DNA from: JAJPKK01 sp963747835 | GTDB lineage: Bacteria > Pseudomonadota > Alphaproteobacteria > Rhizobiales > Xanthobacteraceae | Direction of reading: 5' to 3' | DNA length: 64,000 nucleotides | Assembly: GCA_963747835.1 (NCBI GenBank) | Contig: CAVVGO010000007.1 | Location: 310,001-374,000, forward strand | Shown here: positions 16,213 to 24,529 of the stretch, one piece after another | Layout of the letters: every line of letters begins with the position of its first letter | Position numbering within the stretch: position 1 is the first letter of the stretch | Translations under genes and position numbers: made by a program | Notes under the pieces: generated by a model | The model's input: the letters and a program-made list of their open reading frames with translations, nothing else | Databases searched by the model: none | Told to the model about the DNA's origin: nothing

Positions 16213-17466
16213 TCAAGATAGGGCTGCGCCGCGGCGTTCCGGGATGAGGAGCGCCATTGCTGCAATGTCGAGCAGATAAAGCAGTGCAAGAAGCGCGATC
16301 GCGGTGTCGAAGCCGAGCGCCGCGGCGACCGCGCCGACGACCACCGGACCGGTCCCGCCAATGGCGCGACCAATATTGAAGAGAACGTTCTGCGCAGTCG
16401 CGCGCGCGGCCGTGGGGAAGAGTTCGCTGATCAGCGCCCCGTAGCCGCCGAGCATGCCATTCACGAAAAAGCCCATCACGGCGCCGGCCACCAGGAGTGC
16501 GATCGGATCGGTCAGCCGAGAATAAAGCACCACCATGATGGCGGCCATAAGCATGTAGCTAAAGAACGCCGGCCGCCGGCCGATCCGGTCCGCGATGTGG
16601 CCAAAGGCGAAGATGCCTACCGCCATCCCGGCGATCGTAACCGAGGTCCAGACGGCGGATTGCGTGAGACCGAAGCCGAACCGGCTCGCCAAGTAGTTCG
16701 GCAGCCAGATCATCACGCCATAGTAGCCGAAGTTCTGCACCGAGCACAGAATGATCATGCCGATGCTGAGTTTGGTCGTTTCGGCGTCTTTGACGAGAAG
16801 CTTCAGCGAATTCTCATGCTCGGGTGCGTTGTTGACCTTTTCGACGAAAACCTCCGGCTCGTGCAGCGACTGCCGAATGAAATAGGCGACGACCGCCGGG
16901 AAAATCCCGAGCGCGAACATCCCGCGCCATCCGATGATCGGCAGCAGAATCGGAGTGACAATGGCGGCCGCGAGCACGCCAAGCTGCCAACCGAGGCCGA
17001 CATATGATGATGCGCGCGCGCGCTTGGAAGCCGGCCACGCCTCCGCGACCAGCGCCATGCCGATCCCGAACTCGCCGCCGAGTCCGACCCCGGCCATAGT
17101 GCGATAGGCGAGCAGATCCCAATATCCTTGAGCGAGACCGCAAAGGCCCGTGAATACTGCGAAGATGACAATGGTCCACGTCAGCACGCGCACTCGCCCG
17201 ATACGGTCGGATAGCATTCCAAAGACGATCCCGCCGATCACGGCGCCAATGAGGGTTGCGGTGACGAGCGATGCTCCTTCGGCGGGCGTGAGGCCGAGAT
17301 CGTCAGAAATCATGCGCAACATGAATCCGAGGATCAGCAGATCGAAACCGTCCATCGCGTAGCCGAGCGCGGAGCCCGCGAGGGCCTTCCAGGCGGCTCT
17401 ATCGACGGTCTGCGGCCCGATCGCGACCGCGTCGTGTGTGGAATCAAACGTCATGCCGTGCGCCAT
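16213..17466 (-). CDS. MFS transporter (aromatic acid/organic anion:H+ symporter-like)
   Basis: A 417-residue, 12-span membrane protein. It has the AAHS-type signature after TM1 (GYAMDGFDLLILGFML), the loop 2-3 motif GMLSDRIGRVRVL, its repeat at the second half (GHIADRIGRRPAF), and a long central loop (EPEVFVEKVNN). The family takes up organic anions such as aromatic acids. Its position at the front of the pyrimidine-type operon makes orotate or a related ring acid the likely cargo (inference). The PyrK-like gene follows directly after the stop. Confidence 0.87.
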   Translation of the reverse strand: MAHGMTFDSTHDAVAIGPQTVDRAAWKALAGSALGYAMDGFDLLILGFMLRMISDDLGLTPAEGASLVTATLIGAVIGGIVFGMLSDRIGRVRVLTWTIVIFAVFTGLCGLAQGYWDLLAYRTMAGVGLGGEFGIGMALVAEAWPASKRARASSYVGLGWQLGVLAAAIVTPILLPIIGWRGMFALGIFPAVVAYFIRQSLHEPEVFVEKVNNAPEHENSLKLLVKDAETTKLSIGMIILCSVQNFGYYGVMIWLPNYLASRFGFGLTQSAVWTSVTIAGMAVGIFAFGHIADRIGRRPAFFSYMLMAAIMVVLYSRLTDPIALLVAGAVMGFFVNGMLGGYGALISELFPTAARATAQNVLFNIGRAIGGTGPVVVGAVAAALGFDTAIALLALLYLLDIAAMALLIPERRGAALS

Positions 17467-17567
17467 TGCCCTCTCCCACTATGGAATCAATGTGACTGAC
17501 GCGATCTCAGCCCCGGCGACTGCGAGGTCGGCAAGGCTAACCCCGATTAATCCAAATGAAAATATAA

Positions 17568-17598
17568 ATCTAAAACGATAGATGATTGTTTTTTAGAT
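17568..17598 (-). terminator. AT-rich hairpin at the end of the XRE gene
   Basis: ATCTAAAA (17568-17575) pairs with TTTTAGAT (17591-17598) over a 15-base loop. On the minus strand a T-rich stretch follows. The stem is AT-rich and weak; it could equally be a binding site ahead of the MFS gene. Confidence 0.25.
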
Positions 17599-18499
17599 AG
17601 AGGATGCCTGCTTTTTTAGCTCCGCCACCGCGCGGCGCAGCAACGCTGCTCCGGCCACGCCCTTTGCGGCACGCTGCCACATCGTGGCGACGAGAACTCT
17701 CGTAGAGATCGACGGCATCGGTCGCTGCCGTGATCGACGCCACGCCGAGCCTGACATTGGGAAACTCGCCCAGGCGGAACGGGCTGATGGCGACAAGCGA
17801 ACTGCGGTCACGCAACCGGCAAATCTCGAATGTCTGGTTCGGGACGGTATCGTCGATCACTCCCGTCTGCATTCCGAGGGGCTCATGCTCCATCAAGTCG
17901 GCCGTTCGCTCGACCTCCTGCCGGGCCAGCGACAACCTTGCCTCCCGCTGTTTGTTAGACAGCGCATAGGTCCCGATCAGACCGCTTCGCAGGAGTCGCC
18001 GGACCTCTGTCAGGCCGATCAGACCCGCTATGGTTGGACCGCCGGGTTTGGTGATCGTACGTCGTTGCTCAAGCACGACCAGCAGGCGATCAATTTCATC
18101 GACGGCCTTATCGCGATCGGCGACCGCCGCAGGCAATCCCTCGATCAGCATCGTCCGCAACATGCGCGAAAAATCCGTCGATGTGAGCACGAAGGTGATC
18201 GGCTCATAAAAGAGCGTGACCCGCTCCGATTGTTCTTCCAATTGTCGAAGTCGCTCGAAATACGCGATCGCCGTGGAAAAATACTCTGTACCCGCACCGA
18301 GGAGCGACGGCAGCGAGACCCCCAGGATTTCCGCCATCCGCTCCAAGGTCTCGACCTTGATGGGCGTCGAGCCGCGTTCATAGTTGTAAAGCGCGGCGCG
18401 CGAGATGCCGAGACGATCTGCCGCTTCCTCCGGGGTCAGTCCCATCCCTAGGCGATGCGCCTTGAGCCGCATTCCAATCTGCTTGAAATCCACCGCCAT
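17570..18499 (-). CDS. XRE-family transcriptional regulator, C-terminus probably frameshifted
   Basis: The N-terminal helix-turn-helix is clear at residues about 8-62 (RLKAHRLGMGLTPEEAADRLGISRAALYNYERG, shown here only as its two helices LTPEEAADRL and SRAALYNYERG). An effector-type domain follows. After AVDLYE the frame turns into Arg/Gly/Lys-rich sequence unlike the rest. Removing one base near 17698 joins it to a natural-looking tail, VLVATMWQRAAKGVAGAALL, ending at 17593. The likely true product is therefore slightly shorter than the open frame. It is the first gene on the strand of the pyrimidine-type operon and most likely regulates it. Confidence 0.8.
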   Translation of the reverse strand: MAVDFKQIGMRLKAHRLGMGLTPEEAADRLGISRAALYNYERGSTPIKVETLERMAEILGVSLPSLLGAGTEYFSTAIAYFERLRQLEEQSERVTLFYEPITFVLTSTDFSRMLRTMLIEGLPAAVADRDKAVDEIDRLLVVLEQRRTITKPGGPTIAGLIGLTEVRRLLRSGLIGTYALSNKQREARLSLARQEVERTADLMEHEPLGMQTGVIDDTVPNQTFEICRLRDRSSLVAISPFRLGEFPNVRLGVASITAATDAVDLYESSRRHDVAACRKGRGRSSVAAPRGGGAKKAGILYLKNNHLSF

Positions 18500-19153
18500 T
18501 GCTCAAGCCTCTTAGAAATCCTCGCGGCCGATCGCGATTCTTCGTGTGAACGCGGCGATAGGCGCGTTTGGCTATCGTCGGTTTGATCGGCAGGAGTGCC
18601 GTCGCCGCCACGACGCTGCACACGTTCGACGTCGCCGCGACGCTGTTAATCCGCAACACCTCCAGACTACCATAATACCATTTGGCTTCGTTCTGCGTTT
18701 TTACAACCATCGGGCGACTATTCGGCGCCTCGGTCGTTTAGTTGTATTGAGATCAGCAACCGACAAGCGCCGCTGTATTTTTGCTGTATTTTCAGCGGAC
18801 ATGACCACTAAATCAGTATAGGCGCAAACTGCTCCTCGCTTGAAATCAAGGGATGGCATCATGAAAGTGCGTGACAGTTAGTCTGACGCTGGGATCGGCG
18901 GTTTCTTCGTTCGCTCAACCGACGGATCACCGACCGAATCGAGTTTCTGCCCAAACTCCTTGCCTCGACCCAGCCCCGCACAGATTAGCGTTGCGCGCTG
19001 CCGAGAAAAATATTGAATGTTGTTGCCTGGAGTGCATGTTGGAAATACCGGACGGGCTGAGTTGCGGTTCTTATCGCGCGGTCTATTGAGAGAGGTGGGA
19101 CTCGGTCTTGATCATCACGGTCGTTGCAGCTTCATCGTAGTGGGAGGACAGCG
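18500..19153. other. Intergenic region between divergent XRE and Bug genes
   Basis: About 650 bases without a convincing gene; frames of 60-110 codons on both strands have no start signal or family resemblance. It must hold the promoters of both flanking genes. The region around 18770-18798 has overlapping direct and inverted repeats. Confidence 0.45.
18770..18798. promoter_or_regulatory. Direct plus inverted repeat, operator candidate
   Basis: CCGCTG (18770-18775) and CAGCGG (18793-18798) form an inverted repeat, and GCTGTATTTT occurs twice (18772-18781 and 18783-18792), 11 bases apart. The spacing of one helical turn suits a DNA-binding protein, possibly the XRE regulator. Confidence 0.3.
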
Positions 19154-20134
19154 ATGAAACTTCTGCGCCGGCAATTCACGCAACGGACGGCGATCGTCGC
19201 CGCCGTCATACTCCTCGGACTGTTCGGTCAGGATGCACAGCCTCAACCAGCGAGAACAATCAAGATTGTCGTTCCGCTAGCACCGGGCGGCGGTGCCGAT
19301 ATCCTGACGCGCCTTCTGGCCGATCACATCCGGCGGACACAGGCGGTCGGGATGGTCGTCGAAAATCGCGTGGGCGCGGGCTCGGTCATAGGAACGGAGG
19401 CCGTTTCACACGCCGCGCCCGATGGAGACACCTTGCTGATCAATACGCCAAATTTGGTAATTGCAGCGCATCTGCGAAAGCTGAATTACGATCCACTGAC
19501 CAGCTTCGAGCCCATCTGCAAACTCGTCAACTCACCAACGGTCGTTGCCGTCAATATCGCCTCGCCCTATCGGTCGCTCGCCGATCTCTTGAGTGCGGCG
19601 CGCGCGCACCCCGGCGAAATGACGCTGGCGAGCGTTGGGCCCGCAACCACGCTGCACATTGCCGCTGAAAAGCTCAAGCTCGCAACCCAAGCCGATTTCA
19701 CTTACATTCCGTTCTCGGGCAGCGGTCCGACCGTGAACGCGCTGTTGGGAGATCATGTCACAGCGCTATTCGCCGAGTACCCGGCCGTCGCCGAACAACT
19801 AAAGGCAGGCAAACTGCGGGCACTTGCCACAGGCTCGTCGACGCGAATTGACGAACTCCCGCAGCTGCCGACCATCGCTGAATCCGGATACCCGGGCTTT
19901 GAGGTCGACGTGTGGTGGGGTGTATTTGCACCGGCCCTGACGCCGAAGGAAAAAGTTGCCAAGCTTGCTGAGCTATTCGCCCAGGCCGTTCATTCGCCGC
20001 AGATCAAAGCAAAACTGATCGCACTCGGTTTCTATCCGGCTGGGATGTGCGGCACGGAATTCGCCACCTACATGCGCAACCAGTATGACGAATACGGCCG
20101 CATCATTCGCGAGGCGAAAATCAAGGCAGAGTGA
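19154..20134 (+). CDS. Bug-family (TctC-type) periplasmic binding protein
   Basis: ATG 19154 is preceded by GGGAGGACAG; 326 residues. The leader (MKLLRRQFTQ, then a hydrophobic stretch to about residue 30) indicates export. Family motifs are KIVVPLAPGGGADILTRLLAD, VVENRVGAGSVIGTEAVS and the PTIAESGYPGFEV segment near the C-terminal third. Bug proteins bind small carboxylates for tripartite tricarboxylate transporters, and many are orphan receptors without adjacent membrane subunits, as here. The ligand is not readable. Confidence 0.9.
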   Translation: MKLLRRQFTQRTAIVAAVILLGLFGQDAQPQPARTIKIVVPLAPGGGADILTRLLADHIRRTQAVGMVVENRVGAGSVIGTEAVSHAAPDGDTLLINTPNLVIAAHLRKLNYDPLTSFEPICKLVNSPTVVAVNIASPYRSLADLLSAARAHPGEMTLASVGPATTLHIAAEKLKLATQADFTYIPFSGSGPTVNALLGDHVTALFAEYPAVAEQLKAGKLRALATGSSTRIDELPQLPTIAESGYPGFEVDVWWGVFAPALTPKEKVAKLAELFAQAVHSPQIKAKLIALGFYPAGMCGTEFATYMRNQYDEYGRIIREAKIKAE

Positions 20135-20204
20135 GATGCCGTAATCACCGGATTTCCCGCTTAGTTCAAAAGCGCTACCGTTAAAGACAGCTTCGGGTTC
20201 GCAG

Positions 20205-20771
20205 ATGAAAAGACGAATTGCGGCGGCCTTGTGCCTAGCCGCCTTGGGCTTTGTGGTGCCATCCTTGCTCGCGGTTGGCTCCGGCAACGCCTCCAGGGAT
20301 CGCCAAGTCTACTCCTCCATCAAGGACCTGATGGAATCCATCATCGATCCGTCTGCAGATGTACTTTGGGGAGCGGTTGGAGCCGTAGTGGACCAAGAGG
20401 GCAGTCATGAGCGGCTTCCCAAAGCGCCGGAAGACTGGCTCGATGTGCGTCGTGCCGCTGTCCGCATAATCGAGGGTGCCAACTTGCTGATGATGTCCGG
20501 TCGCGAAGCGGCTCCCGCCGGAACCAAATCCGAGGTTCCGGGGGTTGAGCTTGAGCCCGCGCAGATGACTGCTCTTATAAAGAAGAATCGAAAGAGCTTT
20601 GATGCATTCGCCAAGGCGTTGCAGGTTCTTGGCTTGGAAGCCTTGCGCGCGAGCGAGGCCAAGAACGCCGAGTTACTTGTAGAGATCGGTGGCCGGATGG
20701 AAGATGTCTGTGAAAGTTGCCACAAAACATTCTGGTATCCACAGGAGAAGCAGACCCCTGCTCGCAAATAG
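20205..20771 (+). CDS. Exported cytochrome c'-like (class II) protein
   Basis: A 188-residue protein with a signal peptide (residues about 1-28, LCLAALGFVVPSLLAVGSGNA). The only heme-binding motif, CESCH, is near the C terminus (Cys169-His173), the arrangement of class II cytochromes c'. The intervening sequence is helical and fits the four-helix bundle of that family. It lies 265 bases before the Vgb-like heme protein at 21037, and the two may form an electron-transfer or sensing pair. The natural partner is unknown. Confidence 0.78.
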   Translation: MKRRIAAALCLAALGFVVPSLLAVGSGNASRDRQVYSSIKDLMESIIDPSADVLWGAVGAVVDQEGSHERLPKAPEDWLDVRRAAVRIIEGANLLMMSGREAAPAGTKSEVPGVELEPAQMTALIKKNRKSFDAFAKALQVLGLEALRASEAKNAELLVEIGGRMEDVCESCHKTFWYPQEKQTPARK

Positions 20772-20879
20772 TGTCCTGGTCGATAAATTTGGACCACCGA
20801 GCATGCGAGCGGTTGCACCCGTTCGCGGTCCCCTCCGTGCCGCCGCCCAATCGAATTCGCCCGGTGCCAGCCATCCCGT

Positions 20880-20914
20880 GGATTAGGCCGATGGATTAGG
20901 CTGATGGATTGGGC
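20880..20914. repeat. Three tandem 13-base units
   Basis: GGATTAGGC at 20880-20888 and 20893-20901 and GGATTGGGC at 20906-20914, each separated by about CTGAT-like four-base links, form a short tandem repeat in the non-coding space before the gene at 21037. Confidence 0.5.
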
Positions 20915-21036
20915 TTGTTCCACCGGCCAAGCGGAGTCACAATGCGGCATATGCTGACTTTGGACAGAATCACTCAATATCCTGAGGGATTCGATATTCA
21001 GGGCGATCAAAACAAATTTTGACCAGGGAGAATACG

Positions 21037-22689
21037 ATGCAAAGCAAACTGATGTTCAGCGTCGCCGCCAGTGCGGCGGTTATGCTCTTCTATCCGACAG
21101 CTCAAACGGTTTGGGCGCAAGGCCAGGTGGCCCTCACCGGCACCGTAAGCTCCGACGCCGAAGGCAACATGGAAGGTGTCGTAGTCACCGCCAAGAAGCC
21201 GCGCTCGATCGTTGAAGTCAGCGTGACCACCGACGCGCAGGGACGCTACGTGTTCCCCGAGAACCGCCTGGACCCGGGCGAATATGCGATCAGCATCCGG
21301 GCGGTCGGCTATGACATCAATTCCCCGACCAAGGCGATGGTGGAATCCGAGAAGACCGCCACGACCGACATCAAGCTCAAGAAGACCAAAAATCTCGCCA
21401 GCCAACTTACCAACGCCGAATGGATGATGAGCATCCCCGGTACCGAAGACCAAAAGGCGCTGCTGCTCAATTGCACCGGCTGTCACACGATGGAGCGGAT
21501 CGTGCGTTCGACGCATAATTCCGACGAGTGGACGCAGGTGATCTCCCGCATGAGGGGTTATGGCGCCGTAAGCCAGCCGATCAAGCCGCAGCCAATGTTG
21601 GATGCGGCCCGCGCGGGCACGCCGGAGCAATTCCGCAGGATGGCCGACTATCTGGCAACCATCAATCTGAGCGAGGTCGAACACTGGCAGTACGAGTTGA
21701 AGACGCTGCCCCGCCCGAAGGCCCGGGACACACGCGCCATTGTCACCGAGTACGACATGGGGCGACCGACGACCGAACCGCATGACATCCTGGTCGATAA
21801 GGGCGGCAACGTCTGGTATTCGGACTTCGGATCAATGTTCATCGGGAAGTTCGATCCCAAGACGCTCAAGCTGACCGAATATCCGATCAAGAAGTTCAAG
21901 GAAAAGGCGCCCACCGGACTTCTCAGCATCGAGTTCGACCATACCGGCAAGATTTGGTTCGACACGATGTACCAGGGCTCGCTGGGCAACTTGGATCCGA
22001 AGACCGGCGAGATTACCTATTATCCGCTGGCTCGGGAATTTAACGACGACCGCGTGCAATTGAATTTCACGGGACTGCACTACGAGGTCGACGGCAAGGT
22101 GTGGACCAAGAGCGTCGGCACGCAGGACATCTTCCGGGTCGATTTGGCGAGCGGCAAATGGGAGAAGTTCCATCCGGCCGATCAACTGCCGAGCGTCAAG
22201 GATGCCGGCATTTATCAGGTGGCGTCGGACTCCAAGAACAACCTTTGGATGGCCGAATTCACCGAGGGCCATCTTGGCAAGATTGATGCGAAGACGACCC
22301 AAGTGACCTGGTACGACATGCCCACCGCGCACGCTCGTGCTCGCCGCATGGTAATCGACGATCAGGACCGCGTCTTGGTCACCGAATACCGGACCAGCAA
22401 GGTCGCGCTGTTTGACACCAAGACGGAAAAATTCACCGAATACAGCCTCCCGGCATACACGTTCCCGTACCGGGCGGATTTCGACAAGAACGGAGAACTC
22501 TGGGCCTCAACGATGAGCACCGACCGCGTCGTGCGGTTCGATCCCAAAACCGGCGGAACGGCGCAATATCTGATGCCGTCCGACACCAACATGCGCACGG
22601 TGTTCGTGGATAATTCGACAACGCCGGTGACGTTCTGGGTCGGCAGCAACCACGACCACAGGCTCGTGAAAGTGGAACCGCTCGACTAA
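21037..22689 (+). CDS. Exported protein: carboxypeptidase-regulatory-like domain, heme motif, Vgb-type propeller
   Basis: The ATG at 21037 has AGGGAG upstream. The 550-residue product has a signal peptide ending WAQG (about residue 29). A carboxypeptidase regulatory-like beta sandwich follows (about 30-115, ALTGTVSSDAEGNMEGVVV, GRYVFPENRLDPGEYAI), then a heme c motif CTGCH (Cys146-His150) and a C-terminal beta propeller of the virginiamycin B lyase/NHL type. Its repeats include PHDILVDKGGNVWYSDFG, DHTGKIWFDTMY and DSKNNLWMAEF. It is periplasmic. The combination suggests a redox or binding role, not an antibiotic lyase; the substrate is unknown. The adjacent cytochrome c'-like gene may be its partner. 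Confidence 0.85.
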   Translation: MQSKLMFSVAASAAVMLFYPTAQTVWAQGQVALTGTVSSDAEGNMEGVVVTAKKPRSIVEVSVTTDAQGRYVFPENRLDPGEYAISIRAVGYDINSPTKAMVESEKTATTDIKLKKTKNLASQLTNAEWMMSIPGTEDQKALLLNCTGCHTMERIVRSTHNSDEWTQVISRMRGYGAVSQPIKPQPMLDAARAGTPEQFRRMADYLATINLSEVEHWQYELKTLPRPKARDTRAIVTEYDMGRPTTEPHDILVDKGGNVWYSDFGSMFIGKFDPKTLKLTEYPIKKFKEKAPTGLLSIEFDHTGKIWFDTMYQGSLGNLDPKTGEITYYPLAREFNDDRVQLNFTGLHYEVDGKVWTKSVGTQDIFRVDLASGKWEKFHPADQLPSVKDAGIYQVASDSKNNLWMAEFTEGHLGKIDAKTTQVTWYDMPTAHARARRMVIDDQDRVLVTEYRTSKVALFDTKTEKFTEYSLPAYTFPYRADFDKNGELWASTMSTDRVVRFDPKTGGTAQYLMPSDTNMRTVFVDNSTTPVTFWVGSNHDHRLVKVEPLD

Positions 22690-22702
22690 GTCTCCACAAC
22701 GG

Positions 22703-22737
22703 AGCGGTGTGCGAGTTTTGAGAATTCGCACACCGCT
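22703..22737 (+). terminator. 12-base-pair hairpin after the propeller gene
   Basis: AGCGGTGTGCGA (22703-22714) and TCGCACACCGCT (22726-22737) are perfect complements around an 11-base loop, 14 bases after the stop. No T-run follows, so it may be a mRNA-end stabiliser or a Rho-assisted terminator. Confidence 0.6.
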
Positions 22738-23054
22738 TGTGCCGCGATCGCCAAGGTGGCGGCGGCAGGTGCCAAGCGCCAGTTGCCAATCGCCCCTGGC
22801 TAGGCGCTTGGCTCATACGCAGCACCGCCCGGAATGGTGCTTTATACCGGTACCAATTTGCGCGGTTGTATCAGGGCGACGCCTTTGTTGGCGACCATGG
22901 AAGCCGGGACCGCAGCCCCTTCAACCGCTCCCATGTGGTGTTTTGTGCCGTTCAAAGACGGTAAGCCCAACGGTCCGACCTATCGATCACCTCGTCGGAA
23001 TGCAGCGGGAAGGATTCCGAAAGGTGCCACTCCTGGTCAGGCCTCGGCGCACGC
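22738..23054. other. Intergenic stretch between converging genes
   Basis: About 320 bases with no supported gene. Short plus-strand frames have no recognisable product. No further repeat or terminator was identified. Confidence 0.4.
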
Positions 23055-23780
23055 CTACGACAGACCCATGTAGGCGTCGCGGATTGCCGGGTCGTTCGCC
23101 AAGCTCATGGCCGGGCCCGACTTGGTCACGCGGCCATGATCGACTACGTAGCCGCGGTCGGCAAGTTCGAGTGCGTTCATGACGTCCTGCTCGACCAGCA
23201 GGATGGCAACACCGGATTTGTTGATCGTCCGCAGGCTCTCGGACAGCTCCTCCACAGCCCGCGGCGCGAGCCCGAGCGACAGTTCGTCGATCAGAAGCAG
23301 ACTCGGGGCCGCCATCAACCCGCGGGCGATGGCGCACATCTGCTGTTGGCCACCCGACAGCGTGGCGGCGTCCTGCCGCCGCCGCTCAGCGAGAATCGGA
23401 AACATCTCATAGACCCGCTCCAGATCTGCCGCGATTCTGGCCTTATCGTCGCGCAAATACGCGCCCATCAGCAGGTTGTCGCGGACGCTCATAGCGGAAA
23501 ACAGCCGTCGGCCTTCCAGCACATGTGCGAGCCCGGCGCGGACAAAGTCTGCCGGCGCCGCCCGCGTCATGGTCCTGCCGTCGACCGCGATGCTACCCGC
23601 GGTCGGCCTCAGCATGCCCGACAGGCAGCGCATCAGCGTGGTCTTGCCTGCTCCGTTGGAGCCGATGATGCAGACAAGCTCGCCCGGGAGAACGTCGAGA
23701 CTTACATCCCAAAGTACCTGTACGTCGTCATAACCGGCTTGCAGGTTGGCCACGGATAGCTTGAGGGCCGCGGCGTTCAA
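23055..23780 (-). CDS. livF: Branched-chain amino acid type ABC transporter ATPase LivF
   Basis: A 241-residue ATPase with Walker A (GSNGAGKTT), VLEGRRLFSAMSVRDNL of the LivF type, signature (LSGGQQQMCAIARGLM) and Walker B (LLLIDELSLGLAP). It overlaps livG by four bases (ATGA) and is the last gene of the minus-strand liv operon. It powers import with LivG. Liv-type systems take amino acids, amides, urea or aromatic compounds, so the family name does not fix the ligand. Confidence 0.92.
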   Translation of the reverse strand: MNAAALKLSVANLQAGYDDVQVLWDVSLDVLPGELVCIIGSNGAGKTTLMRCLSGMLRPTAGSIAVDGRTMTRAAPADFVRAGLAHVLEGRRLFSAMSVRDNLLMGAYLRDDKARIAADLERVYEMFPILAERRRQDAATLSGGQQQMCAIARGLMAAPSLLLIDELSLGLAPRAVEELSESLRTINKSGVAILLVEQDVMNALELADRGYVVDHGRVTKSGPAMSLANDPAIRDAYMGLS

Positions 23781-24529
23781 TGCACTTCGTGCCGATTGGC
23801 GGCGGCGTACTTGGCGCCGAGATAGGCCTCGATCACGCTCTCGTTTCGGATGACATCGCGTGGTGCCCCCAGCGCGATCAACTGACCGTGGTGAAGAACC
23901 GCGACACGTTGGGAGATCGACAGCACCACCTTCATCAAGTGCTCGATCACGATGATAGTGACGCCTTGCTCGGCGATCCTGCGGATGATCCCGAGTGCCT
24001 CCTCGATCTCAGTCGGGTTGAGCCCGGCGTTGACCTCGTCCAGCATCAGCAGGCGCGGGCGCATCGCGAGGCTTTTGGCGAGTTCCAACCGCTTGCGCCG
24101 GGCGAGCGTCAGCGATGCGGCGGGTCGGTCAGCCATGTCGGCCAAGCCGGTGAAGGCCAGATGCTCATGGGCGACAGCTTGCGCCTCGCGAACATTCTTG
24201 GCGTGCCCGCAGAACAGGGCGCCCGCAGCCACGTTGTTGACTACGGTCATATTTGGAAATGGTTGCACGATCTGGAATGTCCTGGCGAGACCGAGCCGCG
24301 CGATCTGGTAGGGGCGGCATCGGGTGATGTCATGACCATCGAAGCGAACGCGACCCGCCGTGGCCCTATGAACACCGGTGATAAGATTGATGAGTGTGGT
24401 CTTGCCGGCGCCATTCGGGCCGATAAGGCCGAGGATCTCCCCCGGCTCGACGTCGAGCCCGACGTTGTCGACCGCGTTGAGTCCGCCGAATCGCCGCGAA
24501 ACCCCTTGAAGCGAGAGAAGCGGGGTCAT
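23777..24529 (-). CDS. livG: Branched-chain amino acid type ABC transporter ATPase LivG
   Basis: A 250-residue ATPase: GPNGAGKTTLINLITG, RTFQIVQPFPNMTVVNNV of LivG proteins, SLTLARRKRLELAKSLAMRP in place of the canonical signature, and LLMLDEVNAGLNP as Walker B. The signature reads SLTLARRK instead of LSYGQQR-like forms, a mild deviation. It is coupled on both sides by four-base overlaps to livM and livF. Confidence 0.92.
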   Translation of the reverse strand: MTPLLSLQGVSRRFGGLNAVDNVGLDVEPGEILGLIGPNGAGKTTLINLITGVHRATAGRVRFDGHDITRCRPYQIARLGLARTFQIVQPFPNMTVVNNVAAGALFCGHAKNVREAQAVAHEHLAFTGLADMADRPAASLTLARRKRLELAKSLAMRPRLLMLDEVNAGLNPTEIEEALGIIRRIAEQGVTIIVIEHLMKVVLSISQRVAVLHHGQLIALGAPRDVIRNESVIEAYLGAKYAAANRHEVH

